Origin: Verrucomicrobiia bacterium
GTDB lineage: Bacteria > Verrucomicrobiota > Verrucomicrobiia > Palsa-1439
DNA: 64,000 nucleotides
Reading direction: 5' to 3'
Assembly: GCA_022072455.1 (NCBI GenBank)
Contig: JAJVHY010000024.1
Location: forward strand, 83,804 to 147,803
How positions within the stretch are numbered: position 1 is the stretch's first letter; every line of letters starts with the position of its first letter. The position numbers and the translations under genes are program-made. Shown here in pieces: positions 41,759-49,891 of this stretch. The notes below the pieces were generated by a model that saw nothing but the letters and a program-made list of their open reading frames with translations, did not search any database and was not told where the DNA came from.

Positions 41759-43340
41759 TTGGCTGGCCGGCTTGGCGATGACGAGCGTGGCGCTGGCTGC
41801 GGAAGATCCAGCGCGGCGCGTGCTCATTGTCTACAACGCGGCAGAACCGGCCAGTGAGCCACTCGCCCGGTATTATGCCGCGCACCGCAACATCCCCACC
41901 AATCAGATTTGCCGGGTGAATGTTCGGAACGCCGAGACGATCACCCGACGTGAATACAATGAGCAGATTCGTGATCCGTTGTGGAAGTTTCTGGTGGCAG
42001 GCGGTTGGCTGTATGAGTTGGGCGGGAAGGCCATCGAGTGCCGGATTGATTGTCTGGCTCTCATGTATGGGATGCCGTTGCGGATTGATGCCGATCCGAC
42101 CTTGAAGGAGGTAATTCCGGCAACGATGCCGCAGATGCTGCGACGGAATGAGGCTGCGGTTGACAGCGAACTGACCTTGTTACCGGCAGGGGGGTCTCTG
42201 TTGACCGGCTGGGTAGTGAATCCCAATTACAACGCGCGCATTCTCCGGCTGGGGGCGACAATGCTGTTGGTCGGGCGGTTGGACGGCGCCACACCGGCAA
42301 TTGCCCGGCAACTCATTGATGATGCCATCGCCACCGAACAGTATGGGTTGCTGGGCCGCTGTTACTTTGATTCGCGCAATATTCAGGAGCCGGGGTACAA
42401 GATTGGTGATGAATGGTTGAAGACAGCGGCCGGGCTATTTCGCGCCGCCGGGTACGAAACAGAACTCGACGAAAGACCGGAGCTGTTTCCCGCAGATTAT
42501 CCGCTAACCGATGCCGCCGTTTATGCCGGCTGGTATACGGGGGGGGTGACCGGTCCATTCCGTCGCGCGGACTTTCGTTTCCGGCGCGGAGCCGTGGCTT
42601 ATCATATCCATTCCGGCAGTGCTGCGAGTGTTCGCACCGAATCAGCCTATTGGACGGGGCCATTGTTGGCGAAAGGGGCGGCCGTTTCGTTCGGCAACGT
42701 CTACGAACCATACCTGGCATATACACCCCACTTGGACAAGTTCTTCAAACGTTTGTTGGACGGCGCGACCTATCTGGAGGCCGGCTGGTCCAGCCAACCG
42801 GGGTTGAGTTGGCAAACAACATTTCTGGGTGACCCGCTTTACCGGCCCTTTGCCGTGCCGGTAGATGAACAGATCCGCCGGCTCGAACATGATCACCACC
42901 CCGACCGGGAGTGGGCCTATCTCCGTCAGGTGAATCTGCTGCTCACCAGCGGCAAAACAAACGCCGCGGTCAAGCTCTGTCAGAGTCAGGCACTCACGCT
43001 GACCAGTCCTGTCTTGATGGAAAAACTGGCCGATCTCCTGCCGGCCAGCGAGCAGGTTGCCGGCTACGAAGCCGCACTCAAGATTGCCGGCGATTCCTAC
43101 CGGTACTTCCGCATCGCGCTGAAATTGGCCACAGCCTACAGTGCCAATCAGAAACCCAAACAGGCGCTGGCCGTTTATGAGGGGCTGGCGGCAACACATC
43201 CCCAAGGCCGCAATGCCCGGTTGGTGCTGCAGAAAGCGCGCGATCTCGCGAAACTCAGCGGGGCGCCAGACCAGGCGGAAAAATTCCAAAAACAATTGGA
43301 TGCCGTGGTCGCGGCCGAGATGAACGAGAAAAAACAGTAG
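41730..43340 (+). CDS. TIGR03790-type exported protein with TPR tail
   Basis: From ATG 41730 with GGAG just upstream, the 536-residue product has a signal peptide (WLAGLAMTSVALAAED). The body matches the TIGR03790 family: VLIVYNAAEPASEPLARYYA near the start, then ECRIDCLALMYGMPLRI, and AVYAGWYTGGVTGPF and FGNVYEPYL further on. The last 130 residues are TPR-like (LKLATAYSANQKPKQALAVY). The biochemical role of this family is unknown. Confidence 0.82.
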   Translation: MRRLSRNWRSWLAGLAMTSVALAAEDPARRVLIVYNAAEPASEPLARYYAAHRNIPTNQICRVNVRNAETITRREYNEQIRDPLWKFLVAGGWLYELGGKAIECRIDCLALMYGMPLRIDADPTLKEVIPATMPQMLRRNEAAVDSELTLLPAGGSLLTGWVVNPNYNARILRLGATMLLVGRLDGATPAIARQLIDDAIATEQYGLLGRCYFDSRNIQEPGYKIGDEWLKTAAGLFRAAGYETELDERPELFPADYPLTDAAVYAGWYTGGVTGPFRRADFRFRRGAVAYHIHSGSAASVRTESAYWTGPLLAKGAAVSFGNVYEPYLAYTPHLDKFFKRLLDGATYLEAGWSSQPGLSWQTTFLGDPLYRPFAVPVDEQIRRLEHDHHPDREWAYLRQVNLLLTSGKTNAAVKLCQSQALTLTSPVLMEKLADLLPASEQVAGYEAALKIAGDSYRYFRIALKLATAYSANQKPKQALAVYEGLAATHPQGRNARLVLQKARDLAKLSGAPDQAEKFQKQLDAVVAAEMNEKKQ

Positions 43341-43467
43341 TTCAGAAGTGCGGCTCCGCCCGCAGTCGATAACTGGTTCAAGCTGGGTAAAATTTCCCGC
43401 GGACCGAACAGAAAAGTCGCTGACAACACCTCGCCTGTCTGTTATACGCATATTGTTTGATTCGCCT

Positions 43468-44574
43468 ATGAAAATTGGAGTTTTGAAAGAGGTCGTCGTT
43501 GACGAGCATCGGGTGGCGCTCACGCCTGACGCAGTAAAACCATTGGTCAAAGCCGGCAACGAGCTGCTCATCGAAGCCGGGGCTGGTGTGGCGGCGTTCA
43601 TCAGCGACACGGACTATCAACAGGCCGGGGCCAAAATCGTCACTGCAGCCGCTGCCTTGGCCGCCGATGTGGTGGTTAAATTCCATAAACCGACCGCGGG
43701 CGAGATCGACCAACTGCGAGAAGGCGCCGTGCTCGTTGCTTTTCTCTACGCTGCCGCCAATCCGGATTTGGTCGAGAAACTCGCCAGCCGCAAGATCACC
43801 GCGCTGAGCATGGATGCCATTCCCCGCATCAGCCGTGCGCAAAGTCTGGATGCGCTTTCTTCCCAAGCCAACGTCGCCGGCTACAAAGCGGTTCTCCTAG
43901 CGGCGGCGGCACTGCCCAAATTTTTGCCGATGATGACCACGGCTGCCGGGACGATTCGGCCGGCGAAAGTCTTGATCCTCGGTGCCGGTGTGGCCGGCTT
44001 GCAAGCCATCGCTACGGCGCGCCGCCTCGGCGCGGTGGTTTGGGCTTACGACGTGCGCGCTGCGGTCAAAGAGCAGATCGAAAGTCTGGGCGCAAAATTT
44101 CTCGAACTCGAAATCGGCACGAAGGACGCCGAAGGCGCCGGCGGTTACGCCAAAGAGCTTTCGCCCGAAGCCAAACAGAAGCAGCAAGAACAACTCGGGC
44201 AGAAAACCAAAGACTTTGATGTCGTCATCACCACGGCCCTCATTCCCGGTCGACCTGCGCCCCGGTTGGTCACGAAAGAAACGGTCGCCGGTATGCGCCC
44301 CGGCAGTGTCATCGTGGATCTCGCGGCGGAGACGGGCGGCAATTGTGAGTTGACCGAACCCGGTCAGACGGTGGTGAAGCATGGGGTCACGATCATCGGT
44401 CCGGTCAACTTGCCGGCGACGTTGGCGGTGCATGCGAGCCAATTGTACGCGAAGAACGTGACCGAGTTGTTGAAGCTGCTCATCACCAAAGACGGCAAGT
44501 TGAACCTCGATTTCAACGACGAGATCATCAAAGGCGCATGCATCACGCACGCCGGCCAGAAACTCAAGGCGTAA
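43468..44574 (+). CDS. pntAA: NAD(P) transhydrogenase subunit alpha, part 1
   Basis: The NAD(H)-binding domain I of proton-translocating transhydrogenase. MKIGVLKEVVVDEHRVALTP is the standard start, SMDAIPRISRAQSLDALSSQANVAGY is diagnostic in part, and VLILGAGVAGLQAIATARRLG is the nucleotide loop. It is 368 residues, the size of PntAA in split-subunit systems. The partners pntAB and pntB are not next to it; argS lies convergent immediately downstream. Alanine dehydrogenase, a relative, is less likely given the RISRAQ block. Confidence 0.88.
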   Translation: MKIGVLKEVVVDEHRVALTPDAVKPLVKAGNELLIEAGAGVAAFISDTDYQQAGAKIVTAAAALAADVVVKFHKPTAGEIDQLREGAVLVAFLYAAANPDLVEKLASRKITALSMDAIPRISRAQSLDALSSQANVAGYKAVLLAAAALPKFLPMMTTAAGTIRPAKVLILGAGVAGLQAIATARRLGAVVWAYDVRAAVKEQIESLGAKFLELEIGTKDAEGAGGYAKELSPEAKQKQQEQLGQKTKDFDVVITTALIPGRPAPRLVTKETVAGMRPGSVIVDLAAETGGNCELTEPGQTVVKHGVTIIGPVNLPATLAVHASQLYAKNVTELLKLLITKDGKLNLDFNDEIIKGACITHAGQKLKA

Positions 44575-44581
44575 GCCCGCC

Positions 44582-46228
44582 TTACATCTGTTCGATCACT
44601 TCGATGCCGAGCAGATTCAATCCCTGTTTCATCACATCCGCGGTTCGTCGGCAAAGCGCGAGCCGCGACGAACGGGTTGGCTCGGGCGTTTGGAGGACGG
44701 GACAACTGTCGTAGAAGGCGCTGAATTTGCCGGCCAATTCGTAGAGGTAACTGGTCAACCAGTTGGGTTTGTCGTCGGCCAAGACCGCGTCCAAGGTTTC
44801 GGCGAAGCGCAAAATATGTTTGGCCAGGTCGAGTTCGGCGGGGTGCGTCAATTCAATGTGGCCAAGTACCGCGGGGTTGCCTGCTTTGCGGAAGATGCTT
44901 TGAACGCGGACATAAGCGTATTGCATGTAGGGCGCGGTATTGCCGGTCATGGCCAGCATCTTGGCCCAACTAAATATGTAATCGGTCGTCCGGTTTTGGG
45001 AGAGGTCGGCGTACTTGACGGCGCCAATCCCAACTGCACGGGCAATCTCGCGGCGCGTGGCCTCCGGTAAGTCCGGTTTTGTTTCGGTGACGAACTTGAA
45101 AGCGCGCTCTTCGGCTTCGTCAAGAAGTTGCGCGAGTTTGACTGGCGTCCCTTCGCGGGTTTTCAACGGCTTGCCATCTTCGCCGAGGATTGAGCCGAAA
45201 TAGACGTGTCGGAGATCGGGGACAGACGACAACCATTGTTTACCGGCCGCGAAGACTTGTTGGAAGTGTTGTTTCTGCCGGGCATCGGTGACGTAGATGA
45301 TTTCGTCAGGCTGCCAGTGGTCGAGCCGGTATTTCAGGGTAGCGAGATCGGTGGTGCCGTAGAGGAAAGCGCCGTCGGCTTTCTGGATGATGAGTGGCGC
45401 TTCGCTGCCGGGGACGAAGATGCAGATTGCGCCTTCGCTTTCGGTGGCAATGCCGCGTTGCCGGAGGTCGGCGACCACCCCGGGGAGTTGGGGGTTATAG
45501 AAACTTTCGCCAAGCGTGTGGTCGAAGGTCACGCCGAGGCGTTGATAGGTTTTGGCGAATTCATGTTGGGAGAGTTCGATGATCTTTTGCCAAATCGCAA
45601 GATTCTCGGCGTCGCCTTGTTGGAGTTTGACGAGTTCTGTTTTCGCTTCGTCGCGATCGCCGTGTTCGTTGACGAATTTGTAGAGGCGTTCCAGCTCGGT
45701 GATCGGATCGGCAACCAGTGCGGCGTCGTTGCGGTGTTTTTTCCAGCCGACGATGAGCATGCCAAATTGGGTGCCCCAGTCGCCAATGTGATTGTCAGTG
45801 ATGACACGGTGCCCGAGGAACCGGCCAATCCGGGCGAGGCAGTCGCCGAGGATGGTCGAACGAATGTGGCCGACGTGCATCGGCTTGGCGACATTGGGCG
45901 AACTGAAATCAATGACAATGGTTTTGGGGTTCGCAACCTGCGGGACGGGTTCGCCGGTTAACTGGGATGCCACAAAAGCCGGCTTCAGTTTGAAGTTGAT
46001 AAAACCGGCGCCGGCAACGGTTGGGGGTTCGCAGATGTCGGCGAGATCGAGCTGGGGGATGATCTTCTCAGCGAGCGCTCGCGGATTTTCTTTGCGCTGT
46101 TTGGCGACGGCCATGATGCCGTTGGCTTGGTAATCACCGAATTTGGTGTCGGCGCATGGGCGAATTAGCGCGGGCGCACCGAGGGCGCGTTCGACGACAG
46201 TGGACAGAATCTCGGGGACCGAAGACAT
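44582..46228 (-). CDS. argS: Arginyl-tRNA synthetase
   Basis: A 548-residue class I synthetase. The HIGH signature appears as KPMHVGHIRSTILGD, followed by ITDNHIGDWGTQFGMLI, both typical of ArgRS. SILGEDGKPLKTREGTPVKL stands where the KMSKS-like loop is found in enzymes of this type. The C-terminal anticodon-binding domain ends ALCRRTADVMKQGLNLLGIE. The gene follows ptsN by nine bases. Confidence 0.96.
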   Translation of the reverse strand: MSSVPEILSTVVERALGAPALIRPCADTKFGDYQANGIMAVAKQRKENPRALAEKIIPQLDLADICEPPTVAGAGFINFKLKPAFVASQLTGEPVPQVANPKTIVIDFSSPNVAKPMHVGHIRSTILGDCLARIGRFLGHRVITDNHIGDWGTQFGMLIVGWKKHRNDAALVADPITELERLYKFVNEHGDRDEAKTELVKLQQGDAENLAIWQKIIELSQHEFAKTYQRLGVTFDHTLGESFYNPQLPGVVADLRQRGIATESEGAICIFVPGSEAPLIIQKADGAFLYGTTDLATLKYRLDHWQPDEIIYVTDARQKQHFQQVFAAGKQWLSSVPDLRHVYFGSILGEDGKPLKTREGTPVKLAQLLDEAEERAFKFVTETKPDLPEATRREIARAVGIGAVKYADLSQNRTTDYIFSWAKMLAMTGNTAPYMQYAYVRVQSIFRKAGNPAVLGHIELTHPAELDLAKHILRFAETLDAVLADDKPNWLTSYLYELAGKFSAFYDSCPVLQTPEPTRSSRLALCRRTADVMKQGLNLLGIEVIEQM

Positions 46229-46237
46229 GAATTAGCT

Positions 46238-46696
46238 TTACGCAGCCGTTTGGAAGACTGCCAGCATTTCTTCGCGGGTCCGGGCGTTGGCGAGTTGGTC
46301 GCGCCGGGTTTTATTGTTGAGGAAGCGGGCGAAGGCGGACAGGGTTTGGAGGTGTTTTTGGGCTTGACCGGCGGGTGTCAGGAGGAGGACGCAGAGGTTG
46401 ACCGGCTGGTCATCCAGCGCTTGAAAATCAACAGGCGGGTTGAGCCGTGCAACCACGGCCAATGGAGCGGTAAGGCAGGCAACACTGGCGTGCGGGATCG
46501 CGAGGCCATATCCAATGCCGGTGCCATTGCTGGTTTCGCGGTCCTTGACGGCTTTCACGACGACCGGGCGATCTTCGGGGCGGATTTTGCCGAGGCGCAC
46601 AAGCAGATCAATCAAAGTATCAATCACACGCCAGCGGTCGGGCGCGGAGACGTTGGGCGCGAATTGGTCAAGATGTAGAATCTCGGCGAGATTCAT
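46238..46696 (-). CDS. ptsN: PTS EIIA (nitrogen-type) domain protein
   Basis: A 152-residue stand-alone EIIA of the fructose/mannitol/Ntr class. The phosphorylatable His is in GIGYGLAIPHASV, preceded by VKDRETSNGTGIG. It is likely regulatory (PTS-Ntr), since no sugar permease is near. ATG 46696 overlaps the stop of the upstream membrane protease gene by one base (TAATG). Confidence 0.88.
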   Translation of the reverse strand: MNLAEILHLDQFAPNVSAPDRWRVIDTLIDLLVRLGKIRPEDRPVVVKAVKDRETSNGTGIGYGLAIPHASVACLTAPLAVVARLNPPVDFQALDDQPVNLCVLLLTPAGQAQKHLQTLSAFARFLNNKTRRDQLANARTREEMLAVFQTAA

Positions 46697-47397
46697 TAGC
46701 GATTGCTCCAAACGACGCGGCCATATTCCCACAGTACGTGCAGCTTGTCGAGAGTCCAAGCGTAGCCTTGCCAGACATTTTTACCGGTGGTGCTCGCGAA
46801 CATTTCCCAGGTCAGCGTTGGGGAGAGAAGCGTAGCGACCACAGTCATGGTGAGAAGGTTCATCAAGTAGATGATCGTAAACGAAAAGAGCACCCCTTGG
46901 GATTCGACATCCGGCTGGCTGACACTGAACAACACCATGATCGTGAACGTGACATGGAAGCTCCAGCCGAAGCCAATCAGAAAGAACAGAACGCCCATAT
47001 ATCCGGACCAATCCCAAATCCAATGACCGAGAAAAAACAGCAGCATGAACAGGATGGCATAAAACGGAAAAAAATACGGCGCGAGCGTGATTGCCCAGTT
47101 GGTCTTACTGGTATGCACCTGACCGCCCGCCTTGCCGACTTTGAGGCCGGAGACCCGCGCCCCCATCAGCCATGCCCACAATGCATGAGTGAGTTCATGG
47201 CCGAGCACGTAGGTGCGGACAGGTTTGGGGAGGAAACAGAAAATCAGCAGCCATAATCCATAACCGGCCCCGAATGCGCCTGCCGTCTGGGCGGTCGTTC
47301 CGGTCAGCAGGACGCGCCCAAGCTGCGCCGTCGCCAGTGTGGCGCCGACGCAAGCCGGCAACAACAGGAGCGCGATGCCGAATTTCAACTTTCTCAA
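46696..47397 (-). CDS. Membrane metalloprotease-like protein with HExxH
   Basis: The preferred start is TTG 47397, because GAGGAGG lies five bases before it; the ATG-type alternatives further up have no such site. The 233-residue protein has at least five hydrophobic segments and a YVLGHELTHALWAWLMGARV zinc motif (HExxH). This resembles M50-like or Peptidase_M50B-like proteins. The later Asp of true site-2 proteases is not obvious. It is coupled to ptsN and argS. Confidence 0.72.
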   Translation of the reverse strand: MRKLKFGIALLLLPACVGATLATAQLGRVLLTGTTAQTAGAFGAGYGLWLLIFCFLPKPVRTYVLGHELTHALWAWLMGARVSGLKVGKAGGQVHTSKTNWAITLAPYFFPFYAILFMLLFFLGHWIWDWSGYMGVLFFLIGFGWSFHVTFTIMVLFSVSQPDVESQGVLFSFTIIYLMNLLTMTVVATLLSPTLTWEMFASTTGKNVWQGYAWTLDKLHVLWEYGRVVWSNR

Positions 47398-47555
47398 TAT
47401 TGCCTCCTCGTGCCGCAGAGACTTACCGAAACTTCCTGTGCTTGGCAATGCCGACACAGTCGCATTGGCCAGTTGCTGGCCAACGAGAGAATACTGTCAA
47501 AAGATGGCATCATCATGTCGAATCCAATCGTGAACTTGCCCGCGAGTTTTCCCCG

Positions 47556-47583
47556 TTGACATTTGGAGCTTGCCCGGTAAGAT
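47556..47583 (+). promoter_or_regulatory. Candidate promoter of rpsT
   Basis: TTGACA (47556-47561, perfect -35) and TAAGAT (47578-47583) have a 16-base spacer. The leader to ATG 47611 would be about 20 bases. Confidence 0.65.
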
Positions 47584-47610
47584 GCGCGCTCTAACAATTC
47601 TAGAACACCT

Positions 47611-47883
47611 ATGCCTAATACTGCTTCTGCTGCCAAACAAGCGCGTGCCAGCCTTCGCCGGCAACGCCACAATAAGTCCATCAAATCGCGCCTCCACACG
47701 CTGGAACGCAAATTCGAAGCTGCCATCGGCGAAAAAAAGTCAGCCGACGCAGTTGCCGCGTTGCGCGATCTATCGTCCGCTCTCGATAAGGCTGCCAAGG
47801 TGCAAGTGATTCACGGGAATACCGCTTCACGAAAGAAGTCGCGACTCGCCGCACGCTTGAAGACCGTTGCCGCTGCGGCGTGA
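47611..47883 (+). CDS. rpsT: 30S ribosomal protein S20
   Basis: A 90-residue basic protein with the S20 pattern: MPNTASAAKQARASLRRQRH, NKSIKSRLHTLERKF, and the C-terminal GNTASRKKSRLAARL. It binds 16S rRNA at the base of the small subunit. It is monocistronic and ends convergently with lptE. Confidence 0.95.
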   Translation: MPNTASAAKQARASLRRQRHNKSIKSRLHTLERKFEAAIGEKKSADAVAALRDLSSALDKAAKVQVIHGNTASRKKSRLAARLKTVAAAA

Positions 47884-47896
47884 TTTTCTGGACGGC

Positions 47897-48391
47897 TTAC
47901 CAGCGCTCCGTCAACACTGTCACGACTTGCTTGGCCAGGTCGTCGGCAATCAGCGGCACAGCTTGTGCCTCCGAGCTTTGCAGATCGGTGCCGATAAACG
48001 TCTCCGCCGAGCCTTCCAGCGTGACCGGCTCAAAGAGTAATTTGCCGGCGCGGTCACGGGCTTCGATCCGCGCGGTGATGGTCAGCTTATATTCCCGAGG
48101 TGTGCCGGTGTTGGTTTGCAGGGTGCGCAAAGGACGGCGTTTGTAATTCGTCAGCACGCCGGTTAGCACGACATCGGCATCTGCGACCGACCGGACTTCG
48201 AGGGTGCCGTCGGCTTGGAACCGGCGGATGATCCCGTTACTGATTGGCGCTTCGAGCTGGGGGAACAACGTTTTGTTCTGGAATACCGGCACCGCCACCG
48301 ACCGGTACGGCAATTCCTGCGGTGCGCCCAAACGGTAGCCGGCGCAGCCGGTGAAAAGCAGGGCGACGGCTAAGGCAAAAAGCAGTTTCAT
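47897..48391 (-). CDS. lptE: LPS-assembly lipoprotein LptE
   Basis: A 164-residue lipoprotein. MKLLFALAVALLFTGCAGYR carries the lipobox and the CAGYRLG start of LptE. SVAVPVFQNKTLFPQLE and the C-terminal AVPLIADDLAKQVVTVLTE complete the family pattern. It forms the plug of LptD (24917-27097). It overlaps the bamD-like gene by four bases. Confidence 0.88.
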   Translation of the reverse strand: MKLLFALAVALLFTGCAGYRLGAPQELPYRSVAVPVFQNKTLFPQLEAPISNGIIRRFQADGTLEVRSVADADVVLTGVLTNYKRRPLRTLQTNTGTPREYKLTITARIEARDRAGKLLFEPVTLEGSAETFIGTDLQSSEAQAVPLIADDLAKQVVTVLTERW

Positions 48392-49353
48392 TTGCTGGCG
48401 GCTTGTTCTTTCGCGAGTGGCGAAACGAGCGCGAGTTTTTGTTGCGCTTGGTTTGCCCAATCGGAGCGAGGATTCTGGCCGATGACTTCGTTGTAGTAGA
48501 TGACGGCGGCTTTGTAGTTCTTGTTTTTCTCGTAGAACGCACCGATTTGGAGCAAGCCTTTGGATTGTTCGCCGCGGAGTTTGGTGCGGAGGTCATAAGC
48601 CTGTTCGGCTTTAGGGCTGGCGGGATATTTGACGAGGAAATCGCTGAACGCACTGATCGCTTGATTGGCATTGTTCTGGTCGTAATCAGCGCGTTGCGCT
48701 TCGACCTGATAGGCCCAGCCGATTTGGAATTGAGCGACTTCGGCAAAAGGTGATTTCGGGTACCGTTCGAGCACTTTTTCGTAGGCATGCACCGCGCTGA
48801 CGTTATCGCGTTGTTTCTCGTAGGTCAGTCCGATATTGAACTGCGCGGCCGCACCGACTTCGCTGTAGGGGCCGTTCTTGACGACCTGTTCAAAAATCGT
48901 GACCGCCTTGTCGTAGCCCTTGAATACGCGGATCCGCCAGAACTTTAGTTTCTCGCCGTTGAGGAACCGCTCACCGATGGCAAACTGCCGTTTCAAGACT
49001 GTCTCAAAATGCGGACTGTTCGGATGTTTCTCGATCAGGTTCTGATATTCCTTGAACGCCTTGAAGAGATAGCCCAAGTCAGTCAACGACTCAGCCAGCC
49101 CCAAGCGCGCATCTTGGGCCGCGAACGAGGTTGGCCATTTGGTAATGAGCCGCCGATAAGCGGCAACAGCGTCATCGTACTGTTTGTCGGCTTGGAATTT
49201 TTGGGCAATCGCCAACATTTCTTTCGGGTTGTTGGCATTGGCAGCGGAAGCGCGTTCGAAGGACCAGCCTTCGCCTTTGCGCCAGATCAACGCGGCGGGG
49301 CTGCTCGACGCGAATACAAACACCGTGGCGCACAGAAATAACAAGAGTTTCAT
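48388..49353 (-). CDS. BamD/YfiO-like TPR protein
   Basis: From ATG 49353 the product has 321 residues: a signal peptide (MKLLLFLCATVFVFASSS) and tandem TPR units such as YDDAVAAYRRLITKWPTS and ISAFSDFLVKYPASPKAEQA. The spacing and NSPHFETVLKRQFAIGERFL resemble BamD, the outer-membrane assembly factor. No lipobox Cys follows the signal, unlike classical BamD, so the orthology is tentative. Coupling with lptE supports an envelope-biogenesis role. Confidence 0.78.
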   Translation of the reverse strand: MKLLLFLCATVFVFASSSPAALIWRKGEGWSFERASAANANNPKEMLAIAQKFQADKQYDDAVAAYRRLITKWPTSFAAQDARLGLAESLTDLGYLFKAFKEYQNLIEKHPNSPHFETVLKRQFAIGERFLNGEKLKFWRIRVFKGYDKAVTIFEQVVKNGPYSEVGAAAQFNIGLTYEKQRDNVSAVHAYEKVLERYPKSPFAEVAQFQIGWAYQVEAQRADYDQNNANQAISAFSDFLVKYPASPKAEQAYDLRTKLRGEQSKGLLQIGAFYEKNKNYKAAVIYYNEVIGQNPRSDWANQAQQKLALVSPLAKEQAASK

Positions 49354-49389
49354 GAAGTGGGCGCAGGCTACTAAAAGCACCGGTCAGGG

Positions 49390-49812
49390 TCAAGCAGCGC
49401 ACACGCCGGCCTGACTGACGGCCAAAATATCCAACGCGCGCTGGTCATCGCTGGTCTTGAACACGGCAAAAAATTGGTCGCCACCCGCCGACGATGCGTA
49501 CGAATACAGAATATCAATCCCGGCGTGCCCGAGACGCGCCCCCAACAGAGCGGCGCCGCCGACTTGATCCGTCGCGCCGACCAGAACCACGGAGTTGGCC
49601 CGGCAATCATACCCGGCATCCTGCAGCGCGATTTTCGCGGTGAGTGGATTATCGGTCACGAGCAGCAAAACGCCTTCGCGACGTTCACTGTACGCGCAGT
49701 AAGCCAAGATGTTGACTCCATGTTGCGCAACGAGCGCCAGAACCCGTCCCAGCGCGCCCGCTTCGTTGCCGAGTCTGACAGCCAGCTCTATCTCTTTGCG
49801 AGCTTTCGACAT
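49390..49812 (-). CDS. Tandem ACT-domain protein
   Basis: A 140-residue protein made of two ACT modules: ELAVRLGNEAGALGRVLALV (first) and ALLGARLGHAGIDILYSYAS (second), each with the Gly turn before the helix. There is no catalytic domain, so it is probably an amino-acid sensor. It is adjacent to the gcv operon, which could make glycine a relevant ligand; this is inference. Confidence 0.82.
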   Translation of the reverse strand: MSKARKEIELAVRLGNEAGALGRVLALVAQHGVNILAYCAYSERREGVLLLVTDNPLTAKIALQDAGYDCRANSVVLVGATDQVGGAALLGARLGHAGIDILYSYASSAGGDQFFAVFKTSDDQRALDILAVSQAGVCAA

Positions 49813-49891
49813 TCCGGCATCCTAGGCACAATCTTACAGTACGCGTTCAGTGATCTGATGCAACCGAAAAGAAAATGACCGGAATGCGTCG

